Positions 13,012 through 21,072 of a DNA stretch of 64,000 nucleotides are shown piece after piece; the first letter of the stretch is position 1; each line of letters starts with the position of its first letter. The translations under genes and the position numbers were made by a program. Source of the stretch: CAWIVH01 sp963839475 (GTDB lineage: Bacteria > Acidobacteriota > UBA6911); assembly GCA_963839475.1 (NCBI GenBank), contig CAWIVH010000018.1, positions 124,001 to 188,000 of the forward strand, read 5' to 3'. A model generated the notes under the pieces. It was not told the origin of the DNA and did not search any database. It saw nothing but the letters and a program-made list of their open reading frames with translations.

Positions 13012-13704
13012 TCACTCGGGGAGAACAAAACGGTAACCAAACCAGGGTTCTGTCACCAGGTACCTTGGATTGGAGGCATCGGGCTCAATTTTTCTCCGGA
13101 TCTGATTCACGAAAACCCGCAAATAAGAAAGCTGATTCTCGCAATGGGGGCCCCAGACCGCATGCAGCAGTTTCCTGTGCGGGATCGGCTGGCCGGCATG
13201 GGCTACAAGGTAACCCAAAAGATCAAACTCCTTAGGGGTCAAGTGAACCGGGCTTTCCCTAACCCGGACTCGCCTGGTTTCGAAATCAATATGAAGGTCG
13301 CCCGAAGCTACCTGCCGGGGACTGGCTGAAATGCAGTTCGCCGATCGGCGCAATATCGCCCGCATCCGCGCCAGCAGCTCATCCATGCTGTAGGGTTTCG
13401 CAAGAAAATCATCCGCTCCTGAATTCAGGACTTCCACTTTTTCCCGCTCTCCGCTCTTGAACGAAAGGATGACTATGGGTGCAGAGCAGATCTCTCGAAT
13501 CGCACCACATACAGCTTTGCCGTCAATATCCGGAGCTGTCGAATCAAGCACTATCAGGTCGGGCGGATTCACACGGAGCCGGCGGAGGCCTTCGCTTTCG
13601 CTTGAAGCTTCTTCGACCCCGTAGCCCGCCGCAGACAGGCTGGATGTCAGTGCATGGCGAGATTTCGACTCATTGTCGATTACCAAAATCTTTCCGAATG
13701 TCAT
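13012..13704 (-). CDS. OmpR/KdpE-family response regulator, orphan
   Basis: The 230-residue protein has a receiver domain (about 4-118) with the phosphoacceptor Asp in LIVLDST, the switch Ser in VILSFKS and the conserved Lys in FLAKPYS. The acidic pocket at the end of the first strand reads IDNES, so one of the usual two Asp residues is Asn. A winged-helix DNA-binding domain follows at about 130-228 (HLTPKEFDLLGYLV, YLRVFVNQIRRKIEP, TEPWFGYRF), closest in pattern to KdpE. No KdpD kinase and no kdpABC potassium pump genes are next to it. It is therefore an orphan regulator whose kinase is elsewhere; control of potassium genes is a family-based guess only. Confidence 0.88.
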   Translation of the reverse strand: MTFGKILVIDNESKSRHALTSSLSAAGYGVEEASSESEGLRRLRVNPPDLIVLDSTAPDIDGKAVCGAIREICSAPIVILSFKSGEREKVEVLNSGADDFLAKPYSMDELLARMRAILRRSANCISASPRQVASGDLHIDFETRRVRVRESPVHLTPKEFDLLGYLVAHAGQPIPHRKLLHAVWGPHCENQLSYLRVFVNQIRRKIEPDASNPRYLVTEPWFGYRFVLPE

Positions 13705-14177
13705 GACAAACTCTCGCCATCAACGCAAAGAGAACAAATCCCTTGACGCATGGAATAGTGATCCACGGGCCGGTCGGCAGGATCTTGGCTTTCAAAAAAC
13801 CACAAATCCAAATGCATCGCATAGATCCGATGCCTGGTGGATCTTGATGCCGACTTTTCGCTTTTCATTGGTTAAAACAACCGGCCGAGTTCCGAATACC
13901 CGAGCAGTGATTCGAAAACGCCGTGTGTAATAAAAGGATATTCTTGCCTGAGGAAAATTCAATATGAATTTGGAGAATTATAATGATTGGATAAATTCAC
14001 CCCCATTTCCTGATCAAATCTTAATCTGTCTTTTTTCACCCCGATTTATCTCCAGCTTTCAAGCTGGGGCAGCACGGCCTGGCGTGCATGGAGGGCGCGT
14101 GGGCGATCCCGGCATCGACGAGGTTGGGGCATCGCCTCCGCAAACATTACCGTATGGACGGGCCCTTAGCCCGAGGG
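13705..14177. other. Gene-free region with a palindromic element
   Basis: This stretch of 473 bases is AT-richer than its neighbours around 13930-14040. It holds the divergent upstream region of the KdpE-like gene and the downstream end of the methyltransferase gene. Apart from the short palindrome at 14052-14067 and a weak imperfect inverted repeat near 14100-14140 (GGCGAT and ATCGCC), nothing is recognised. Confidence 0.4.
14052..14067. repeat. Short palindrome, REP-like
   Basis: CCAGCTT and AAGCTGG form a perfect seven-base stem around TC, directly followed by GGC. It resembles in form the GC-rich intergenic palindromes at 38487 and 38526. Confidence 0.4.
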
Positions 14178-14838
14178 TCAATTCGCCGCCTTCTTGAAGC
14201 TGACCGACATGCCGGCCCCGCTTGTCAGCACTTTGGTCTCCATATTAGGGATGCCGCGGACTAATTGGAGAAAATCGCGGCTATATCCGCCGCCATAGCC
14301 CCGTTCTGAAATATTGTGAGCGGCAAAGCAGGCTTCGGGTGACATTTTGGGCAGAACGGCCTTGAAATAGTTGTTGTACCAGTCTTTGTCGGCGTCGCAG
14401 AAGATGAAATCGAAACGTCCTTCGAGCGCCGGCACGATTTCATGAGCGTCGCCTAACCTCGCATCGATGAATGTAGCGACCCCGGCAAGCCTGAAATTTT
14501 CAATGGCTTGCTTGTGACGGGAAGGATCGATTTCGACGGTTGTGAGTTTCCCACCTGTTTTGGACATCGCCCACGCGATCCAGATTCCTGAGTGGCCGGT
14601 CGAGGTTCCGATTTCCAAAGCCCTTTTATAATTGTGCTGAACGATGATGTCATACATCGACTGGCCGTCGGCAGCGGGAATGTTCAAATCGTGCCAACTT
14701 GATGCGTGGCTTTGCAGAAAGGACCGCACCTGAGTATCCAGGTCCGGGGACGTAGGGCTGGCGCAACCGCGGATCGCCAGGCTGCGCGGAAGCCGAAATA
14801 AGAATGAGTGAAAGGGCGGGCACGATTAGCAGTCTCAT
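14178..14838 (-). pseudogene. Exported class I O-methyltransferase with a frameshift
   Basis: The body of the gene (14178-14729) encodes a Methyltransf_24-type SAM-dependent methyltransferase. It has RALEIGTSTGHSGIWIAWA (SAM loop), TTVEIDPSRHKQAIEN, a GDAHEIVPAL segment and FDFIFCDADKDWYNNYF. In that frame the only start is a GTG at 14729 without a good ribosome site. In the next frame, an ATG at 14838 opens a clear signal peptide (MRLLIVPALSLILISASA-QPGDP) that leads into the same region and then loses homology near 14760-14785. Homologues that I recall carry such a signal peptide followed by a PDLD-type segment, so the two pieces belong together and a one-base indel separates them. Either the gene is broken or the assembly has an error. 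The substrate is unknown. Confidence 0.7.
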
Positions 14839-14962
14839 ATCACGTCTCCATCGGTGTGATTCTACTTTTAATACGAGCGCTGTGCCGGGATGCTTCCTTT
14901 TATTTGCTCTAACTCTCGATTTCAAAAAATCCAGGGAAGTGTCGGCAGGCGGATCCACTTGC

Positions 14963-15288
14963 CATAAAAGCTGAAATTCACGCTGCTAATTCCCAAGAAG
15001 CGGTATTATTACAGTTTTTGGCCGGATGTCGCGGAAACCTATATCGACCGGATCAGGGCGGGCGACAGTTTCATGATCCGCCTCCCTTCGGGCGCCGAGA
15101 TGAAGGGCACCGTTTTCCTGCGCCGGGCCGATGCCGATTACGCCACCCCAAGAGACACCAATGACATCAAACGGGACATCAAGACCTTCGAAGTCCGGCT
15201 GCGCGTCGATAACTCCGAACGCAGGCTCTGGCCGGGGTTAACGGCCTACATCCAGTTGCCGCTGGAATTGATAGGGGATATCCGGTAA
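14963..15288 (+). pseudogene. HlyD-family membrane fusion protein, 5'-truncated remnant
   Basis: An open frame from about 14963 to the TAA at 15288 encodes only the last ~100 residues of a periplasmic adaptor: WPDVAETYIDRIRAGDSF, LPSGAEMKGTVFLRRADADY, DIKTFEVRLRVDN and WPGLTAYIQLPLE. These match the end of HlyD/EmrA-type fusion proteins that pair with ABC-2 exporters. The N-terminal signal, hairpin and lipoyl parts (about 200 residues) are missing. Upstream there is only a stop codon and the promoter side of the methyltransferase gene. It lies directly before an ABC ATPase and permease, which is the normal order of the cassette, so a deletion has removed the front of the operon. Confidence 0.75.
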
Positions 15289-15325
15289 GCCGCACCGGAA
15301 AAAGTGCTGATAACAAATCGGGAAG

Positions 15326-16381
15326 ATGCATCTCCGGCAAAAGACCGTGTCGTTTCCGGGATGGGGGACAGTTTCGTTGGCCGCGATCGAAGTGGAAAAA
15401 ATCAGGAAGTGCTTCGGCGAATTCACGGCAGTGGATGGCCTGAGCTTCTCGGTCGAATACGGGGAGATTTTCGGACTGCTGGGTCCGAATGGCGCCGGAA
15501 AATCGACCCTGATCCGGATGCTGACCACGCTGGTCCCTCCCACTTCGGGAACCGCGCGCATCAACGGCTTCGATGTCAGTTCCGCTTCCGGCAAAGTCCG
15601 GCGCAGCATTGGTGTAATTCCTCAGGCCATGACCTCCGACATGGATCTGACGGCCGAGGAAAACATGCATATCTATGCGAAGCTTTATGGCGTGCCGCGC
15701 GAAGCACGGAACCGGACCATCCGGCGCCTGCTCGAGGCGGTCGACCTGGTTTCCTGGGCCGACAAGCCCGTCAAAAACTTTTCCGGCGGCATGAGACGCA
15801 GGCTGGAAATCGCCCGCGGCCTCGCGCACGAGCCCAAAATCTTCTTCCTGGGCGAACCCACCACAGGGCTTGACCCGGTTTCCCGCGTATCAGTCTGGGA
15901 GATGCTCATGAAGCTGAAAAAAGAGAATGACCTCACAATATTGATGACCACTCACTACATGGACGAAGCAGATAGATTGTGCGACCGGATTGCCATTGTG
16001 GACCACGGGAAACTTGTGGCGTTGGATTCGCCGCTCAAGCTGAAAGCCTCGATTCCCGGGAAGAATATCCTGGAGGTAAGCTTCTCCAGAATCCCCGAGC
16101 AATGGCTGGAAACCCTGGAATCGCTTCCCGACGTGAGAGAGGTCAAGGCGCATGACCACGTTTTCCGAATCGCTTCGGATAACGGGCCTAAATCGATTTC
16201 CGGCCTCATTGAAGCGGCGCGCCGTGCAGAGGTAGGCATCGCTTCGCTTTCCGTACAAAGCACCACACTGGATGATGTGTTTGTTCACTACACGGGGCAT
16301 CAGCTGCGCGACGCGCTCCAGGAGGCCTATTCCTCCGGCCCGCGGTTCGTGAGCGCTGCAGGGGATATTCGCTCTGATTGA
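15326..16381 (+). CDS. ABC-2 exporter ATP-binding protein with altered Walker B
   Basis: The protein has 351 residues from the ATG at 15326; a TTG at 15377 with GGGGGA upstream gives the more usual N-terminus AAIEVEKIRKCFGEF. Walker A is GPNGAGKST, the Q-loop VIPQAM, the signature FSGGMRRRLEIARGL, and the H-loop MTTHYMDEADRL. In Walker B the expected LDEP reads FFLGEPTTGLDP: the metal-coordinating Asp is Gly (codon GGC at 15851-15853), one base from GAC. The catalytic Glu is intact. A C-terminal extension of about 100 residues (about 250-351) is normal for DrrA/YadG-type proteins. It would power a drug- or lipid-type exporter with the adjoining HlyD remnant and permease. With the Asp lost, ATPase activity is doubtful. 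Confidence 0.85.
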   Translation: MHLRQKTVSFPGWGTVSLAAIEVEKIRKCFGEFTAVDGLSFSVEYGEIFGLLGPNGAGKSTLIRMLTTLVPPTSGTARINGFDVSSASGKVRRSIGVIPQAMTSDMDLTAEENMHIYAKLYGVPREARNRTIRRLLEAVDLVSWADKPVKNFSGGMRRRLEIARGLAHEPKIFFLGEPTTGLDPVSRVSVWEMLMKLKKENDLTILMTTHYMDEADRLCDRIAIVDHGKLVALDSPLKLKASIPGKNILEVSFSRIPEQWLETLESLPDVREVKAHDHVFRIASDNGPKSISGLIEAARRAEVGIASLSVQSTTLDDVFVHYTGHQLRDALQEAYSSGPRFVSAAGDIRSD

Positions 16382-17466
16382 ACGGGATGTTCGGAAGTTC
16401 AGGCGCAGCCCTGCCTTGATCATGACGACGATGTTTTTCGCTGGTCCAACTTGTGATCCTCGGCTATGCCTTCGGCGGGAAAATAAAAGACCTGAAGATA
16501 GGGATTGTGGATCACGACAGGGGCATCGAAACCGTTAAACTGCGCGAAATGTGCGGAGCCGTTACCGCCAATGCCCGGACCTTTGAAACGATGGTGTACG
16601 ACGATGAAAAGAAAGCCCTGACGGACCTGCGCGAGGGGCGCCTCCAGGGACTTCTCGAGATACCGCCTGGTTTTTCGCATCGCGTGTTGACGAAAAATGA
16701 TCCGCAGATCGCATTGATCGAGGACAACACCGATACATTCGCCTCCGGCACCCTTCAGGGAGCTTTCGCCGAATTGCTCGCGGCGTTCAATCAGCGTGGT
16801 CCGGTTCCCAGAGTTCCTCCGCAAGTGGCCCTCAAGGTCGTGGAAATCTACCCCTACGTTCCCTACATTCAATACCTCCTGTCCGGCACGATAGTGCTCG
16901 CCATATTCATTTCTGCGATGATTGGCGGCGGCATTATTTTCATTGATGACAAGGCGCGAGGGTTGCATGAAGGCTATCTCGTGACGCCGATTTCAAAGAT
17001 CGAACTCATTCTCGGATTTACCTTGTCCGGCGCGATCAAAGCATTTTTATCGGGATTAGTGCTGACAACTCTGGGCTCGATCATTTCGGGAATTCCCCAC
17101 CCGCTGGAACCCTTCCGCCTGTTGAAACTTCTGGTGGTAATCGTCATTTCCGCACTGGCTTTGATCAGCATGATGTTCCTGCTGATGGTCCGGGTGACAG
17201 ATCCACTGGTGCCGAGAGCTACCTTCGGAGTGCTGAACACATTGCTTTACTTTCCCAGCGGCGCCGTCTACCCCATTAACGGGTTCCCCGCCTGGATGAA
17301 GGTGATCGCCTCGGTGGATCCCTTTACCTACGCGGTTCACGCATTCAAGGTGCTGCTTTTGAAGAACGCAAGCTTTGCTGCGATTGCACCGGACCTGGCA
17401 TTCCTGTCGATCTTCACCCTGATCATGATGTCACTGGCCACGCTCCTGTTTAAGAGATCGCTGTAG
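16365..17466 (+). pseudogene. ABC-2 type transporter permease with an N-terminal frameshift
   Basis: From 16453 onward one frame encodes 337 residues of an ABC-2 membrane permease: VILGYAFGGKIKDLKIGIVDHD, a periplasmic domain to about residue 130, and five membrane helices ending near 17460. The expected N-terminal helix lies just upstream in another frame (LIERDVRKFRRSPALIMTTMFF from 16374), overlapping the ATPase stop codon. The two frames meet near 16434-16442, where two bases appear to be missing (or one extra) before CTGGTCCAACTT. No ATG, GTG or TTG opens the upstream frame near the ribosome site; an ATA stands where a start would fit. The gene is probably non-functional as written. Confidence 0.75.
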
Positions 17467-17556
17467 GATCTCCGCAACCGAGGCTTTGCATCCTTCGTCC
17501 GCTTGGCATTTCCATCCCGTTTAAATTTGCATTGTCTTCAATGATTTCCTATTCTG

Positions 17557-18207
17557 ATGTATAAGAAACTTGGGAATACTCTTCAGGCGATCATGAAAAA
17601 AGATCTTGGCAACACGTTTTTTCGGGCTGTTTTGGATGCGCTTCCATCGCCGGTTTTCATCGTGAACGAGGACCTGGAGGTGCAGGCCTGCAACACCGCA
17701 GCCTTGCCCCTTATCGGAAAGAATCCCAGCCTTGTCCTGCAACTCCGCAGCGGAGAGGCGCTTCATTGCATCCATTCAACCGATTCGGATTATGGCTGCG
17801 GCCAAGGCGAACAATGTAAAACCTGCATTCTCAGGAACTCGGTCGCCGAATCCTGCAGTGGCGGGAAAGTCATCCGGCGGGCGGCAAAAATGAGGCTATC
17901 GGGAGCGAATGGCTGGTCGGACATTTATTTGCTGGTGACAGCCGCCCCTCTGACACACCGGGGCTCACATTACACCGTCCTGACCCTGGAAAACATCAAC
18001 GAATTGATTGAGCTCCGCAAACTGATCCCGATTTGCGCCAACTGCAAGAGGATCCGGAACGAGCAGGCGTTCTGGAGCACGTTGGAAACCTACTTCAAGC
18101 ACCATATGGATCTGGACTTCACCCACAGCATCTGCCCGGAATGCTTTGAAAAGCTTTATCCCGAATTGGTCGAAAAAAGGAAGTCCGAGGGAATCGGCGA
18201 TCTCTAG
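17557..18207 (+). CDS. PAS-domain protein with two Cys-rich motifs
   Basis: This 216-residue soluble protein has an N-terminal PAS-like domain (about 20-140: FFRAVLDALPSPVFIVNEDLEVQACN). The domain contains a Cys cluster with the spacing C-x10-C-x6-C-x2-C (CIHSTDSDYGCGQGEQCKTC), a form seen in PAS domains suspected to hold a metal or Fe-S site. The C-terminal part has ICANCKRIRNEQAFW and SICPECFEKLYPE, a four-Cys motif that often ends PAS sensor proteins and diguanylate cyclases. There is no kinase, cyclase or HTH output domain. The start may be the ATG at 17557 or that at 17593. It could sense redox or metal state and act by protein contact; this is inference. Confidence 0.75.
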   Translation: MYKKLGNTLQAIMKKDLGNTFFRAVLDALPSPVFIVNEDLEVQACNTAALPLIGKNPSLVLQLRSGEALHCIHSTDSDYGCGQGEQCKTCILRNSVAESCSGGKVIRRAAKMRLSGANGWSDIYLLVTAAPLTHRGSHYTVLTLENINELIELRKLIPICANCKRIRNEQAFWSTLETYFKHHMDLDFTHSICPECFEKLYPELVEKRKSEGIGDL

Positions 18208-18288
18208 CCCGGAACAGGGGATTCGATGAATCCAAAGCCGGCTGGCCGGACCGGTTTTCTGCCATGCACGCCTGCCATTCGAAGCAGG

Positions 18289-19314
18289 TCAAATCCACTC
18301 CAGGATCACTTTTCCTGATTCCCCTGAAAGCATGATTTTGAACGCCTCTTCGAATTCCGTGTAGTGAAACCGGTGCGTGATAACCGGCCGTATATCCAGC
18401 CCGGACTGGAGCATGACCGTCATTTTGTACCAGGTTTCATACATTTCCCTGCCATAAATCCCTTTGATGGTAAGCATGTTGAAAATGACGGTATTCCAGT
18501 CGATGGACATTTCGCCCGGGGGGATTCCCAACATAGCGATTTTGGCTCCATGGCACATGTTCGCCAGCATTTCGCGGAAAGCCGAGGTGTTGCCGGACAT
18601 TTCCAGGCCCACGTCAAAGCCTTCTTTCATCCCCAGCTGTTTCTGCACGTGGGAAATCCTGGTTTCGCTCACATTCACCGCAAGAGTGACATTTACCCTC
18701 CGCGCGAGTTCAAGCCGGTAGGGATTGACGTCGGTGATGACCACATGCCGGGCGCCGGCGTGACGAACAACGGCAGCCGCCATGATGCCAATCGGGCCCG
18801 CGCCGGTGATCAGGACGTCTTCTCCGAGCACATCAAAAGAAAGCGCCGTGTGTACGGCATTGCCGAAAGGATCGAAAATCGAGGCGACGTCCAGATCGAT
18901 CGATTCGTGGTGGTGCCAGACGTTGCTCATGGGCAGGGCGATGAACTCTGCGAAAGCCCCGGCCCGATTGACGCCAACCCCCAGGGTGCGAGCACAAAGA
19001 TGCCGCCGGCCGGCCAGGCAATTGCGGCAGCGCCCGCATACGACGTGCCCCTCGCCGCTTACGACTTCCCCGGGCCGGAAATCGGAGACGTTGCTTCCCA
19101 CTTCAACCACCCTTCCGACAAATTCATGGCCGATCGCCATGGGAACGGGGATGGTTTTCTGAGCCCACTCATCCCATTTGTAGATGTGAAGATCCGTCCC
19201 GCATATCGCTGTTCGGTCTACCTGGATCAGAACATCGTTGATACCGATCTCCGGAACCGGTAGTTCGGAGAGCCACAAACCCGGTTTTGCCTGGCTTTTA
19301 GTTATGGCTTTCAT
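18289..19314 (-). CDS. tdh: L-threonine 3-dehydrogenase
   Basis: The 341-residue zinc-dependent alcohol dehydrogenase-family enzyme oxidises L-threonine with NAD to 2-amino-3-ketobutyrate. Visible features are the catalytic zinc site CGTDLHIYKWDEW and GHEFVG, the structural zinc lobe with four Cys (CGRCRNCLAGRRHLC), the NAD fold ITGAGPIGIMAAAVVRHAGA, and the TDH-specific IYGREMYETWYKM and a YTEFEEAF end. The start is the ATG at 19314, which has an AGG ribosome site in ACAGGCAAGAAT; the frame extends upstream without support. No kbl (2-amino-3-ketobutyrate CoA ligase) is adjacent. It is transcribed away from tpl, so both amino-acid catabolic genes share one 270-base control region. Confidence 0.93.
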   Translation of the reverse strand: MKAITKSQAKPGLWLSELPVPEIGINDVLIQVDRTAICGTDLHIYKWDEWAQKTIPVPMAIGHEFVGRVVEVGSNVSDFRPGEVVSGEGHVVCGRCRNCLAGRRHLCARTLGVGVNRAGAFAEFIALPMSNVWHHHESIDLDVASIFDPFGNAVHTALSFDVLGEDVLITGAGPIGIMAAAVVRHAGARHVVITDVNPYRLELARRVNVTLAVNVSETRISHVQKQLGMKEGFDVGLEMSGNTSAFREMLANMCHGAKIAMLGIPPGEMSIDWNTVIFNMLTIKGIYGREMYETWYKMTVMLQSGLDIRPVITHRFHYTEFEEAFKIMLSGESGKVILEWI

Positions 19315-19587
19315 ATTCTTGCCTGTCGTCTCTGCCTTCATTATTTCGGTACAGTGATGCAAAACGGCGCACTGCGAAGACTCCAAAGACCGCATGATTG
19401 CGATCTGCGTTCACCCTATCACTCCGCCTGTCAAGATTCCAGCGGTGGTTTCACGGCCGGAGCCGGCAGATTCGCAGACTGATTTTGTGATTCCGGCAGT
19501 CTCGTTTTCCATTACAATCCTGCCGAAGGCCTCTCCAAGGCCATGGAATGATAACGATTCATATTTGAAGAAAGTGGAGCCATCAAG

Positions 19588-20973
19588 ATGGAAAGAAAGA
19601 AGCGGTCGTGGGCAGAACCCTACAAAATCAAGGTCGTGGAACCTCTCAAAATGACCACACGCGAAGACCGTAAGAAAGCCCTGGAGGAAGCTGGATACAA
19701 CACTTTCCTTCTGCGTTCTGAAGATGTCTACATCGATCTCCTTACAGACAGCGGCACCAGCGCCATGAGCGATTATCAATGGGCTGGGATGATGCTGGGG
19801 GATGAAGCTTATGCCGGAAGCAAGAATTATTACAACCTGGAGCGCGCCGTCCAAAAATACTATGGCTATAAATATCTCGTGCCGACCCACCAGGGGCGCG
19901 GAGCCGAACACATCATTTCTCAGATTTTGATCAAACCCGGCACCTTCGTACCCGGCAACATGTATTTCACGACCACCAGGCTGCATCAGGAACTGGCGGG
20001 CGGCACCTTTGTCGACGTCATCATCGATGAGGCCCATGATCCCGCCAACACACACCCGTTCAAGGGCAACGTCGATCTGAACAAGCTCGATTCGCTGGTG
20101 AAAAAGGTGGGGGCGGAAAAAATCCCCTATATCACCATCGGCGTGACCGTCAACATGGCCGGGGGCCAGCCGGTCTCCATGGCGAACCTGAAGGAAGTGA
20201 GGCACTATTGCCTGCAACACGGAATCCGGGTTGTTTTTGATGCTACCCGCGCCGTTGAAAATGCCTATTTCATCAGGGTGCGCGAGGAAGGCTACGGGGA
20301 GAAATCCATTGCCGAAATCCTCCTCGAGATGTGCTCCCTCTCGGATGCGTGCACCATGAGCGGCAAGAAGGACTGCCTGGTGAACATCGGAGGCTTCCTG
20401 GCTCTGAATGAATGGGAGGTTTTCGAAGAAGCACGCAATATGGTGGTGGTCTACGAGGGGCTCCACACTTACGGTGGCCTGGCCGGACGCGACATGGAAG
20501 CGATGGCGCGCGGGATCGAAGAGTCGGTCCAGCTGGATCATATTCATGCCCGGATCGGGCAGGTCGAGTATGTCGGAGAAAAGCTGATGCAGCTTGGCAT
20601 TCCGATCGTCCACCCCATTGGCGGCCATGCCATCTTTCTGGACGCCCGGGCTTTTCTGCCGCACCTCAGCCAACTGGAGTTTCCGGCGCAAACCCTCGCG
20701 GCTGAACTCTACCTCGAGTCCGGGATCCGGTCGATGGAGAGGGGCATCGTCTCCGCTGGGCGCAACAAAGCAACCGGCGACCACTATTATCCCAAGCTCG
20801 AACTCGTCCGCTTGACCTTCCCGCGCCGGGTCTATACTCAGGCGCACTGCGATGTCACCGTGGAGGCTGTGGAGGAGGTATTCGCCCGCCGTGAGGCGGT
20901 GAGAGGACTCAGGATGATCTATGAGCCCAAATATCTGCGCTTCTTCCAGGCCCGATTCGAAAAATTGCCGTAA
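19588..20973 (+). CDS. tpl: Tyrosine phenol-lyase (beta-tyrosinase)
   Basis: The 461-residue PLP enzyme splits L-tyrosine to phenol, pyruvate and ammonia. The length and many segments match tyrosine phenol-lyase and not tryptophanase: VPTHQGRGAEHIISQ, GNMYFTTTRLHQE, SGKKDCLVNIGGF with the PLP lysine near residue 261, and GIRSMERGIVSAGR. That last segment holds the Arg that binds the phenol ring side in TPL, where tryptophanase has AVEIG. The end YEPKYLRFFQARF is also TPL-like. The ribosome site is GTGGAG, nine bases before the ATG. It is divergent from tdh. Tryptophanase remains possible but is less likely. No phenol-degradation genes are in the window, so phenol would be excreted or used by genes elsewhere. 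Confidence 0.85.
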   Translation: MERKKRSWAEPYKIKVVEPLKMTTREDRKKALEEAGYNTFLLRSEDVYIDLLTDSGTSAMSDYQWAGMMLGDEAYAGSKNYYNLERAVQKYYGYKYLVPTHQGRGAEHIISQILIKPGTFVPGNMYFTTTRLHQELAGGTFVDVIIDEAHDPANTHPFKGNVDLNKLDSLVKKVGAEKIPYITIGVTVNMAGGQPVSMANLKEVRHYCLQHGIRVVFDATRAVENAYFIRVREEGYGEKSIAEILLEMCSLSDACTMSGKKDCLVNIGGFLALNEWEVFEEARNMVVVYEGLHTYGGLAGRDMEAMARGIEESVQLDHIHARIGQVEYVGEKLMQLGIPIVHPIGGHAIFLDARAFLPHLSQLEFPAQTLAAELYLESGIRSMERGIVSAGRNKATGDHYYPKLELVRLTFPRRVYTQAHCDVTVEAVEEVFARREAVRGLRMIYEPKYLRFFQARFEKLP

Positions 20974-21072
20974 AGAAAACCATGAAATCCACGGGAAAGA
21001 CACGACTGGACCATTTTTTGAGCGCGTCATTCCCCGTCAATAAAGAAGTGCTTTCGAACGAGGGCAGCCAAA

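Noticed and set aside
19411..21030. Open frame of 539 codons on the minus strand
   Set aside because: It lies exactly antisense to tpl, which has all catalytic motifs. It has no family motif or ribosome site and is a by-product of GC-biased codon use.
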